From Streptomyces sp. NRRL S-37 (GTDB lineage Bacteria; Actinomycetota; Actinomycetes; Streptomycetales; Streptomycetaceae): a stretch of DNA of 64,000 nucleotides. Where the stretch lies: positions 186,001 through 250,000 of the forward strand of contig NZ_JOIZ01000017.1 in the NCBI RefSeq assembly GCF_000721605.1. Direction: 5' to 3'. The position numbers were made by a program, and so were the translations under genes. The notes under the pieces were generated by a model that saw only the letters and a list, made by a program, of their open reading frames with translations, was not told where the DNA came from and did not search any database. Positions 60,901-64,000 of the stretch are shown piece after piece; positions within the stretch are counted from its first letter, which is position 1; every line of letters begins with the position of its first letter.

Positions 60901-63900
60901 GGGCGGTCCACGGTCAGGTAGGGCGGCACGAACGGCGGTGCGGCGCCGTTGCGCAGGGCGAGGGTGGTCCCGTCGTCCCAGCCGGCCAGCCGCCGCGCCT
61001 CTGCACTGGTCATCCGGTCCAGGCTCCAGGTGAGGAAGCGCGTCGGCGGCGCGTCGTCGCCGGCCCGCCGTACCCGTACCGACTTCACGACCAGGTAGAG
61101 GGCGGTTCTGGGGCCCTTCACCTGTCCGGCCGACTTGAGGGTGCCGGCCGCGCCCAGTCCGACCGACCAGGTCTTCGCGTACGAGTACTGGACGGTCGGA
61201 CCGAACTGGAGCCGCAGGTCGAAGGGGGCCGTGCCGGGGTCGAAGAAGTTGAAGGCGGGGCCGGCGACGGCCTGCAGCAGCAGGCTCCTGCCGTCGGCCC
61301 GGCTGCGCTCGCTGCGGACCGTCGAGGTGTTGATGTCCCGCATCTCGGCCTGGTCGGTCTCGCCGACGAGGATCGCCTTCTGCGGGATCAGCTCCTCCAC
61401 GACGAAGACGCCCAGCGGTGACTTCTTCTTGTCGTCGGCGAACAGCGGCGGGGTGGTGATGCGGCCGCGCGCCATGGTGCCGCCGTGCCGCTGGAAGCTG
61501 TCGGCCGAGAAGAAGACGTCCAGTTCGGTGTAGGCGGTACTGCCGGGGAGGGCTCCGATCTGCCCGGCCGCCCAGTCGCGGATCGCCGCGACGGGGCCGA
61601 ACCCCTCGATGCGGACGAAGCGGTACTGGGAGTTGCGGTCCAGGTCGATGGAGCGGGGGATCCGGCCCGGCTTCGGGATCTTCGTGACGCTGTCGGGCAG
61701 GCGGACCAGGAGGCCCTTGCGGATACCGAAGGAGAACCGGGCGGGTACGGCCCGGTCCCTCTCGGGATCGGGGGTGGTGCCGGGTTCGGGGTCGATGCCC
61801 GTGACGACCCGTCCGGCGAGGTCGGTGACGCGGAACTCGTAGTGGATGTCGTCCAGGAACGCCCGCGACTTGTCCAGCGTCCGGGTCTCCATCTGGTTCA
61901 TGCGCTGGTCGGTCAGGGTGTAGCCGACCTTGTTGATGAAGCCGAAGCGCAGGGCGAGCCGGCCGAAGCCGCCGAACGCCGCGGTGCCCGCCGGGCCGAT
62001 CGGTCCGCCGAGGCCGTACTGGGAGTTGGCCTGCATGTTCTTGGTCAGCCCGAAGGTCGCGGCCGCCCGGTGCATGCTGTCGATCTTCGTCGAGTCGCCG
62101 ATGCCGTCGTCGAACGGGGCCCAGGTGCCGTAGTGCCGCGCCCTGACCCACAGGACGCGCTTCTTTCCGTCCGCGGTGACGTAGGGGAAGGGGCGTCCCT
62201 GGCCGTCCGCCAGCGTCTTCGGCTTCTCCCGGAGCGTCTTGCGGACGTCGTCCAGCAGCCCTGCGCCGTCCGCGGGCCGGGCGTCCGGCCTGCGCTCCAG
62301 TTCGCGGTCGACGGTGTCCAGGGCCTCTTCCACACCGCGCAGGGCGACCGTGCTCTGACCGAACGTGCTCGGATTGGCGAGGAGTTGGTCGACCTCGGCG
62401 GCGGTCAGGTCGGGCGGCAGCAGCGACGGGAGGTCGTCGACGTACGCGGGCATCCGCCGGCCGTCCGGGAACCGGGCCGGGGTGCGGCGTACCGGTGGAG
62501 GTCCCATGGCGGGGTCGAGGAGCGGGGCGTCCGGAGACGCCGGGACCGGCTCGGTGGTCAGTGTGACGAGGGCCGTCGTCGGGTCCGGCTTCGGGGGCAG
62601 GGGCGGGCCGGGAGGAGTGACGGTTTCGTTGCCGGCCGTGGCCGTGGCCGTGGTGGGTGACAGGTGGGCGTCCGCCGGGGACGCGGAGGCCGGCCGGGCG
62701 GCCGACCAGTCGTCGGCCTGCTGACGACGGCCGTCCGCCAGGGGCAGCAGGGAGAGGACGTGCGGCAGCGACGGGTCGCTCTGTGCGAGCAGGCCCACGG
62801 GCCCCGGTGAGGTCCACACGCCGCGGCCGGTCCCGGCGCCGAGGAGGGCCCGCCGGTCGGTGACCTGCGGATCCGTCGGGGCCGGGGGCGGGGTGGGGGT
62901 CGTGGAGGCGAGGACGATGTCGGCCGTGCGCGGGAAGTCGTTCAGCGCCGGGTCCACCGCGAGCAGTTCGGCGACCTCCTCGTAGGGGACCTGGGCGCGG
63001 AATCCGCCGGGCAGCTCCATGGTGAGGTGGTCAGGACCGGCCTCGCCCCGCACCAGGTACGGGGCGGGCTTGGTGGTGTCGGTGGTCCACGGCGTCTTCG
63101 CCCGGCGCAGCGGACGGTGGCCGCCGTCCGGGGTCGCCGCCATGACGAGGGCGGCGTTGACGTCCACCGCCGCGGCCGGCGGACCCGGCGCCCAGCTCCG
63201 GCCGGCCGGGGCGTCCGAGTCGTCGAACAGCAGGGTGTCCGGCGCGAGGGCGCCCAGGGTCTCCAGGTGGAACGCGCCCAGCGCGACCGGGTCGTCCACG
63301 TCGACGCCGACGGCCGCCGCGCGCGCCACCAGGTCCAGGAGGTCGGACAGCCGGTCCGGGTCCGGTCGGCCCAGGTGCAGCACCCTGCCGGTGAGGGCGA
63401 CCGGGTCGGGGGTCCGGCTCTCCCACTCCAGGGCCTTCACGGTCGCCCAGAAGAACCGGGCCCGCTCGAACGCCCCGATGACCACCTGGTCCGGGTCCAA
63501 CCCCAGGAACTGGGCCGCCTCCTCGTTCACTTCCTCGTCCGTGAGGCCGTCCAGCCCTTCCGCCACGGTGATCACGTGCGGCAGGGTCACGAGGTCGGTG
63601 AGCACGGCGCCGGGGTTCCGGTGCACGGCGTCGGCGGCCCTGGCCAGCAGGTCCTCGTAGGCGTCGGGTCCCAGGTCGCCGTCCGGGTCGCCGTGTTCCG
63701 TCGTGCGGATCTCGCGGGCCGCGCGCTCGAACAGGTCCAGGGAGAAGGGCACGGTGTCGCGCAGCGCCGGGTCGGCGGCGCGCAGGGACTCCAGTGCGCC
63801 GATGTTCGCGAGGAGTTCGCCGTAGCGCCTGTCGTCCTCGATCGCCACCCCGAACGTCAGCCGCAGCGCGCGCACCAGCCGCAGCGTCCGCTCGCGGACC

Positions 63901-64000
63901 TCCTGCGACGCCGGTCCCACCGGGTCGGTGTGCAGGCCCGCCGCGCGGGCGCGGTCGTCGAGCGCGGCGTCGTCGGGTTCCGGCCGGTGCTTCACCCACT
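45957..64000 (-). CDS. Giant modular putative effector, lonely-Cys type (N-terminus outside window)
   Basis: More than 6,000 codons run without a stop from the window end to the TGA at 45957-45959. The first possible start seen is a GTG at 63995, but the codon before it (TGG) is in frame, and the following text (HRPEP, then a leucine-rich helical repeat) matches internal joints of the protein, so the real start is outside. Residue numbers here count from 63995. In order I see a module copy 1 (about 20-350), a proline-rich linker, about 1,600 residues rich in beta strands with no known domain, a coiled coil (2265-2490), and an OTU-like region with Ala at the Cys place (2520-2745). Then come a heptapeptide linker, an OTU-like region with Cys (2870-3190), a nucleotidyltransferase-like segment (3400-3545), a HExxH metallopeptidase (3710-3915), module copy 2 with His4376/Cys4424, an OmpA-like segment, module copy 3 with His5237/Cys5285, and module copy 4. 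The cysteine count is very low. Export is inferred from the neighbour gene only. Confidence 0.88.
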   Translation of the reverse strand, partial: WVKHRPEPDDAALDDRARAAGLHTDPVGPASQEVRERTLRLVRALRLTFGVAIEDDRRYGELLANIGALESLRAADPALRDTVPFSLDLFERAAREIRTTEHGDPDGDLGPDAYEDLLARAADAVHRNPGAVLTDLVTLPHVITVAEGLDGLTDEEVNEEAAQFLGLDPDQVVIGAFERARFFWATVKALEWESRTPDPVALTGRVLHLGRPDPDRLSDLLDLVARAAAVGVDVDDPVALGAFHLETLGALAPDTLLFDDSDAPAGRSWAPGPPAAAVDVNAALVMAATPDGGHRPLRRAKTPWTTDTTKPAPYLVRGEAGPDHLTMELPGGFRAQVPYEEVAELLAVDPALNDFPRTADIVLASTTPTPPPAPTDPQVTDRRALLGAGTGRGVWTSPGPVGLLAQSDPSLPHVLSLLPLADGRRQQADDWSAARPASASPADAHLSPTTATATAGNETVTPPGPPLPPKPDPTTALVTLTTEPVPASPDAPLLDPAMGPPPVRRTPARFPDGRRMPAYVDDLPSLLPPDLTAAEVDQLLANPSTFGQSTVALRGVEEALDTVDRELERRPDARPADGAGLLDDVRKTLREKPKTLADGQGRPFPYVTADGKKRVLWVRARHYGTWAPFDDGIGDSTKIDSMHRAAATFGLTKNMQANSQYGLGGPIGPAGTAAFGGFGRLALRFGFINKVGYTLTDQRMNQMETRTLDKSRAFLDDIHYEFRVTDLAGRVVTGIDPEPGTTPDPERDRAVPARFSFGIRKGLLVRLPDSVTKIPKPGRIPRSIDLDRNSQYRFVRIEGFGPVAAIRDWAAGQIGALPGSTAYTELDVFFSADSFQRHGGTMARGRITTPPLFADDKKKSPLGVFVVEELIPQKAILVGETDQAEMRDINTSTVRSERSRADGRSLLLQAVAGPAFNFFDPGTAPFDLRLQFGPTVQYSYAKTWSVGLGAAGTLKSAGQVKGPRTALYLVVKSVRVRRAGDDAPPTRFLTWSLDRMTSAEARRLAGWDDGTTLALRNGAAPPFVPPYLTVDRPRTLGMHRVKEFTFDDGLRTRVTPDAADGVGRTLLDQFADGVVDALAHLNQDLVVPLDQLLPPNLPKGWRTRFNDLLGRRPDQVLQAARSLPVPPRWTDPVKYRIALQNTLQILGVLSQQSVTANLEALTTVGLPVRLTDPDSVGTVYYTLRVHGSLTGRRYEGKDVDEGMRFSAQGVDRIDGQTSVKRGVDLGFEGTFSGRDNIVDETAGLRRNTLGLTLGARQGWQWEAETTFGSTVTNEPMSVTNQPTHLYRYDLALTASLSGYWRPRGLIRGLGLGLPGLLVLDEPVNVLFGRTPQGRLRGGGPMTGQVLIGVPVQHTPQADPHADGALNPYLSDEPAPTPMNTERALALAKGDLVLPAGPDAQQPAGRLADRGTPQFKEFRQHPFVIVNVVLSPTLTAEVDRVLRAASGSAWQLVKEGAPTRDAIVRTFTPQHLTSGFDQSSGPLGLVGSGLLGKGPYGELWGTFRYTTTVGNLRALTPPMSMDTEMTLGGTRQAAGKTSNSTSFVFGGQLVYSVAQNPGHGLMGAYGIVANPVSRTGTHSLSVVRTVVADMNRKGFTHQVLVAGDVQHWFALFSSRLGTGRVGTAAAGSALVPRSLAGAAGTALTSPGGLLGHLPEKSAHRMGLIDDGLGDVPRYTSQAWTPQPWMRGTAFGTYAVNALDPTDVLLAFDKRIGRLGLDDESRERIRQLVTGRATRALKGEMTTTGPSTLVKAGGWGWDSTRIGSRRVRVRVELIPGTPVFDGLDHSAEMEENRRAIETAQRNSEFSAGADLGLLTSQMVYTGNPQVPAAGPTYTEGGSNRKTVASSHTVTTVTIYRAASTEPHAEVVTPYRMRITLEADDTPHTGGPADPDLQEAESTALDRFRGRLTIVEEDDAGELREHVPLSLMEPAPSPTGADGTGTSGAGRRLPAPDPAADPALAGPPRPVPLSEVEGKLTVRDGDGVTRTFTFPENGMHPRGIIGIENIRMAGDLLLTKAYDVGFSLRALEAGNDPDDATLTELLRHTRDTGLTRLGTGSAQALEDGTSSTAVTAFFPRTTEPDGYQVAGLTEKSLVGTDTGQLTLRSAPDFSRALLLTVADGKKLEVLRRYGDNAGTSSSVEHSQSSSLGGGFLYDSPANAGFNQIGAFGPGPNDLDGDVMPVGDDHLTSRNLKPKTGRSFLFAVPATWIGVGDVHRTILDSKLANRIRGGTFAKARSGPQAMESEAYVVTWIREDVARELRIITDTNFPERVGKAWDAVESASKAWVDADKAYWKKRRASAGLRADLDAAQAALDEAAGVARAATRPVDLARKGVEDADRALAQAEADARRDHGIADANVAAAQAEADAFADDEYAQPEHDGWAEILRDERDAALARLAAAQEAAGTLRKAADLRLETARTEKTLADGRLDAALLSAKAPGRALDEATARRDTARDAFDTRRAELDALRDTAEKAAAEYHRVRSGTDQLTRWHRLAATAEGRAELDGLPEPPAVTYQAPPKAPKPKPPAPPRYTRTATGLTSPTGRTYTLHDVPRDGDAFFRALAQGLERAAPGLLAAQGIDPADPRAVSDLRRRMASWLTDHADDELLAAVAPDHTDAFTAEEIAAAGLDLGTDTPARREFDGLGGLIPHAADLTPEVRAELAITQLLRRGDAPSEAGWNHAASDLLPLLAARTFGVHVTVVGGDGTFQDFTPVNPAGNPALTPLVGTSPHAGAQVVLSLDDRHYQLALPTEPTPPKPAPLPKGTDPLTKGTAPLGTGTDPLAKGTDLLGTGTDPLGEGTGPLGTGTAPLGTGTAPLGTGTDPLAKGKEPLAKGKDPLPKGVEPPPKGTEVPEPGAKSTASKQKGAGTFSEPESDNGPARGRRVPVPRTGECLLYSFMAGDPVHIRSRLPGLAATDRAAYDWLGNPGAVRGELLQRAVYGAGRGPSRVVLRAMRSYVEGYVGRSGGRLHPQIVGQFRQTVADEFAARVQRMDRAGMLALLAHHGIRRVPVAEALDPADLARRYVDARMAARPADPRTSPEDARAVLAAEAEDLSPRQMFDHLARHDLLPTPDDLDDTALARLLRTAYTQSTAPLDDTESARLMDAVANWESRWGTPEGEIFLPLLAHAFDLRVDVVRSFPSGARRISGAGPDNATRQTEVYYNGVDHYDGSDAGARDRFGDPVLPKRIKDEERDQDGDVRLNPLWVPLDEVDSDLLITGNRDAVWLYTVTDDGRVILGTEALSGIITPEQFDALLAGMREKNPDLTAESLRDALDGLGHTGIAAGHVAAGEEGAGRTLPGRSRVSGEFRWSAELRSWVVNDKSGRYMSETVRPGLDAAEAAGWLTNVAALFSARLGVVVRTDQVKTAAAVPAPPPPKDPPPAPPPPPSAPTATPAVPSADDTGRLDVARRVGTVLHGLGHPVVLAGAARGRVQFGQTRPLGAVEFHLPAPALPSAAGIRAALERELPGAQVRIRAVRDAGRVLDLSVDGVDLTLTTVDRPSTGTVTVDGFTVPAPADSLADAALALAAGTDPELRARDLLDLLWALHRTPADGGPRTVAPVLAHADAYRAAHPAGAADSLAVRLSELLDSAALDPEALARHEETWRALGITDAELTDLKAELTALADELRVLPEVTADPVRALAARLPGLSTADRAAALASLPPAHRERLATDPVLVDALRDGLDPAEFATVAARLMTQVPDGVEQPVSAGDRARAQIARMLRDPEVAARLLKRGSRVVVVPKGEALTSLDAFRFLRGAVSGDGRPWDDVRGVGTRTAAVTEENLLGERTTVGTGESAYPDGYSTTLHEFAHTIHQYGLDPVDRQRITNTFRTTTRAGEAGNWPDGPLYSRDADGRRSAPNYSSRNELEFFAQLTNVYLMANGGDDPYTGLPRTNAGPEWVRTRQPALYPLLRRLYGEGPKPRPRHPRSVEPARPRGVRAAEVNPVDATDVENEALARARALWDVAEGGPGDGSDSSVAVRALWDGTTGTYTPQPHTPAPLPSPSPDPAPQARSAAAPPPTDGAVQQRLQELRALVDTTFGSQPLTQELRDGLFHSLRVIEAARTRHPRLGRGPLDLAGITRTLLHLPSDAPVDAALHYDALTLASSAHRRGRGGSLDAIAAYGLTRRHGYPQQTLLSGDDNTPYGRNWTGRSGIRLNTDVVADPRGVHPAPWRPDAHTVLAQRNDEGLLLADGTPVSDEEFAELVLHDPARRPGAPVVILLADEDGRNETLARIVADRTGTRAWFSYGDLRLETAPDGRRVPVLAPPASGEPAGAWIPADPGLVPDDPEATVRAANGTLFPDTDIHSYPLVTVDGQTLTGRVFLDAHDMAMRDEAMRVVSAIRHHTLVMEGLPGVYAGKQSGLLPLPRSLADAYIAVGHGDSGRTTLARRSTHANQAVHPKQLGRVLARRKSLQALAPDRPVWLLICELSMTRPDQDLLTHPSSAQYVANEVRRTVFTVDRQITPSEADGGLPPHLIVYDDPDNPAGHIGEFPPEPRTAALDALADLGGLPDGLPGRTDRALHWVRALRLTHGVHIDSDPAREAEFHELIEGFGALERLRFRAAGNADPGLLTWGGLQHIAGRYATRQGWDRTLTAGLLAHLLHAARTGRLHPSDAAAPTAPAAPPAATVPPAPTHTVPLSGPDPDSDLASDAGLDDASDDDLASDAGLDDDEAGSTAVPDGARPVEPAPAPSSSRSRVAFEHRHRDITDPDQRRRLAGLAEQIVVSGLRDLRAGLRLPTITVTGYSNGPRFALSGGAVEHAETVGRQRADAVRAFLLDEIRRQLELNEQAVRDVADVRGGTVRAEDFTVVTESGGRDISAVGPIDGATGRAARRQAVVTVDRSPLSEAVARLAELSPEDFGRPDYSTGPDRLAGKLLHLDDNPGDDPDSDDDSDSDTDSDTDGGSTDSPPAPVRFDVDDLSHRVRMLYELTAEAMAAGRATNTASLAAYHLGRQGLLSDTTRLTAPDGTPLGRNWTGRPAQDVDTSSYDVVDGDDRDPRPSPWTRRPGAPLPYVIGTKAGDHTEIRLVLPDGSKRWRLSPEEFAELLAQDGELAGREDAAEVVLVSPHAGAMGLDLPRRAAARVRRTLWSHSGEAALKPHPDTGRHRVEVTDDRYMGDESAGEPADTMMGEPVGEWIASDPDDLGPDGGRPDPGEGVLHTSAGKTLPDADVMSVTLTDEGRPVGRAVLNETDLLRFEPWFQDLVRSTEWSVYDPVTGEPVGDPRPVPWQGRKPYFLVVHGVPGQTLMVERMFQNNVPVPGSETGGYLRRRPSVSRLDRDTPIVLLSCWGSGPEGHTEAALKRSAPFVPDPLAVSSAAQDVSNVTRREVYAPDRQHLSRYTRGKKGRLHDHGIGTTPANEPVDMRKLRPEPLPGELDALAERAGLGAIPDLTTATARDTALRLVRALRATFGVDVENDKDDPAGTYVRLLRGIGALEVMRRGDGNLREYGELTLDLLDRVTRAHHGLTTAPGTRPAPPGPDAVRTMLEAASARLSTDPRSALPDFVPLPSVDRARELIGRHDPDRWTRRVLGLHPSADITAADRQNALWATVQAVESVENHPDPDALTAKALHLSTGEDPRDEEARRTDLLLLAATAAALGRDAYDPTALAAYDLERHGALDGRTLITSANGTKAGRSWTGKPAPSRMWADRYVLSPDGGLGNSRGVLAPWHRKGAGKSGHPGGYVLDMSGTTPGRVDMPWPDGTTRPVPYEEIAELLSHDPVLAQLDRDVTVVPVGVGTGDTALAEAIAARTGAARTVWLPTRPLRILDRRPAVNESLLVLTSPQDDPATHWSQTHPPAPAPTAQPSAPALDVIAAGGDPPLQAPPSEEARRRWIAGQVKADDLPGGSPGFTGADLVTLDELRDAGIEITPGMDVEAQLGGGVRGSGLPPLDQVRLLLTRPGPWPDAFDAVTAAVSRRIWRSAFTAFETATPAPDAVRAWDTALGLLLPGDADSVLADWRYAAEAYRDAVRRLADLLAAEGTDPRTVERLAARFREILGLPPLGTANTDEGEHG
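46615..47310 (-). other. Giant protein: module copy 4, no dyad
   Basis: This stretch repeats the shared module: a helical part with ALHLSTGEDP, the AGRSWTGK joint, then PYEEIAELLSHDP. The part that would carry the His and Cys is missing; instead the protein runs into its C-terminal tail. It ends the repeat series. Confidence 0.65.
47890..49410 (-). other. Giant protein: module copy 3 with His/Cys dyad
   Basis: The module has LLHLDDN, PLGRNWTGR and PEEFAELLAQD, then FLVVHG with His5237 and IVLLSCWG with Cys5285. The two are 48 residues apart. A hydrophobic strand ends in each of them, as in clan CD peptidases (caspases, gingipains, C80). The linker PEP and the helical repeat VRALRATFGV follow. 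Confidence 0.75.
49480..49840 (-). other. Giant protein: OmpA-like segment
   Basis: The segment reads ITVTGYSNG, then GRQRADAVRAFLLDEI, then ARRQAVVTVDR. This is the order of OmpA-type domains: a strand with a turn, the helix with RAxxV, and the ending with an arginine-rich strand. In those domains the site binds peptidoglycan. The usual GHTD-type Asp is not clear, so binding is uncertain. Confidence 0.5.
50525..51775 (-). other. Giant protein: module copy 2 with His/Cys dyad
   Basis: The module has TLLHLPSD, YGRNWTGR and DEEFAELVLHD, then IAVGHGDSG with His4376 and VWLLICEL with Cys4424, again 48 residues apart. A PEP linker and the helical repeat VRALRLTHGV follow. The sequence between His and Cys is quite different from copy 3, although the spacing is the same. 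Confidence 0.75.
52250..52860 (-). other. Giant protein: HExxH metallopeptidase domain
   Basis: STTLHEFAHTIHQYG carries the zinc motif HEFAH at residues 3804-3808. About 55 residues on, NELEFFAQLTNVYL has glutamates at 3863 and 3865 that could be the third ligand, as in gluzincins of the anthrax lethal factor kind. The motif residues are intact, so the domain is probably active. Confidence 0.7.
53360..53790 (-). other. Giant protein: nucleotidyltransferase-like segment, degenerate
   Basis: The segment HGLGHPVVLAGAARGRV, FGQTRPLGAVEFHL, then VDGFTVPAPADSLADAALAL and RDLLDLLWAL follows the order of AbiEii-type nucleotidyltransferases. In those the strand after the arginine-threonine pair holds D-x-D; here it is VEFHL. 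A catalytic pair of acids is therefore missing or changed. Confidence 0.4.
54480..55370 (-). other. Giant protein: OTU-like region with Cys
   Basis: RTGECLLYSFMAGDP has Cys2888 and YYNGVDHYDGSDA has His3163. These fit the Cys and His of OTU-type cysteine peptidases (DGDCLFxA and xxxHYxxL). The distance, 275 residues, is longer than usual, so an inserted part is likely. Confidence 0.55.
55450..55735 (-). repeat. Giant protein: heptapeptide-repeat linker (21-bp units)
   Basis: About 13 units of seven residues follow the pattern GTxPLxK or GTxPLGT (GTDPLAK, GTAPLGT, GKEPLAK). The DNA repeats with a period of 21 bases; neighbouring units around 55560-55600 are identical. It separates the two OTU-like regions and is likely flexible. 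Confidence 0.85.
55750..56380 (-). other. Giant protein: OTU-like region with Ala in place of Cys
   Basis: DVPRDGDAFFRALAQGL matches the OTU motif DGDCFFRAL except that Cys is Ala2554. The partner histidine is His2740 in DDRHYQLAL. The rest of the fold looks kept, so it may bind ubiquitin-like or other partners without cutting. Confidence 0.7.
56540..57200 (-). other. Giant protein: long alanine-rich coiled coil
   Basis: About 220 residues are rich in Ala, Glu, Arg and Asp with regular spacing of apolar positions (ADLDAAQAALDEAAG, RALAQAEADARRDHG, DAALARLAAAQEAAG, RRDTARDAFDTRRAEL). This predicts a long helix hairpin or coiled coil between the beta-rich part and the first OTU-like region. 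Confidence 0.75.
62920..63400 (-). other. Giant protein: module copy 1, no dyad
   Basis: Seen here are VLHLGRPDPD, the joint AGRSWAPG and PYEEVAELLAVDP, in the same order as in copies 2-4. The His/Cys part is missing and a proline-rich linker follows. The helical repeat VRALRLTFGV stands before it, near residue 40. Confidence 0.65.

Noticed and set aside
63993..63995. GTG as the start of the giant protein
   Set aside because: The codon before it is in frame without a stop, there is too little sequence to judge a ribosome site, and the text matches an internal joint of the repeat modules.
45957..64000. Polyketide or peptide synthetase
   Set aside because: No ketosynthase, adenylation, carrier or condensation motif is seen. 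The domains found are peptidase-like.
45957..64000. RHS/YD-repeat toxin
   Set aside because: There are no YD repeats and no RHS core motif; the repeat module is of another kind.

Overview
The window is chromosomal DNA from a Streptomyces or a very close relative. Codon third positions are almost all G or C, GTG starts are frequent, and many neighbouring genes overlap by 4 bp (GTGA). The backbone order gatC-gatA-small ORF-gatB, GGDEF/EAL protein, ligA, MetE-like protein, mnmA, cysteine desulfurase, opp transporter, SseB proteins, gcvT-gcvH-glyA-sdaA matches the conserved core around SCO5469-SCO5501 of S. coelicolor, as far as I remember that region.

Layout. Positions 1-2848 hold the gatCAB amidotransferase operon (minus strand, gatB cut by the window edge), with a 79-residue unknown protein between gatA and gatB. 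Positions 3413-9161 hold an RmdB-like c-di-GMP enzyme, NAD-dependent DNA ligase and a MetE-like protein. Positions 9318-11865 hold small housekeeping genes (SDR, LOG family, DUF427, alpha/beta hydrolase). Positions 11902-24527 form an accessory defence island: RloA/RloB-type ATPase and TOPRIM-like pair, HsdM, HsdS, HsdR and a YgjP-type metallopeptidase, all on the minus strand. Between HsdS and HsdR sits a WhiJ/AbaA-type regulatory triad (RsbW-like ATPase, Scr1-type HTH protein, DUF397 protein) with a perfect 20-bp palindrome in its divergent promoter region. Positions 24687-30709 return to the core: mnmA, a Tat-type amidase, cysteine desulfurase, small membrane proteins, a TetR regulator with a clear operator candidate, a thioesterase and a TRIC channel protein. 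Positions 30779-37407 hold an oligopeptide ABC transporter operon (oppC-A-B-D-F) whose last ATPase carries a long repetitive acidic tail. Positions 37764-40258 hold two SseB-family proteins and a P-loop kinase. Positions 40486-45198 hold a tandem glycine riboswitch followed by gcvT, gcvH, glyA and sdaA, which together handle glycine, serine and one-carbon flow.

The last 18 kb (45957 to the window end) is one open reading frame of more than 6,000 codons whose start lies outside the window. It is a modular giant that looks like an exported polymorphic effector of the Streptomyces 'lonely Cys' kind. I see a four-times-repeated module, two copies of which carry a His-Gly ... Cys dyad with identical 48-residue spacing (the clan CD, caspase-like arrangement). 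I also see two OTU-like regions (one with the Cys replaced by Ala), a HExxH metallopeptidase, a degenerate nucleotidyltransferase-like segment, an OmpA-like segment, a long coiled coil and a heptapeptide-repeat linker. A small SseB-like protein of the type VII secretion-associated kind starts on the giant's stop codon. This pair is the best candidate for an undescribed system here.
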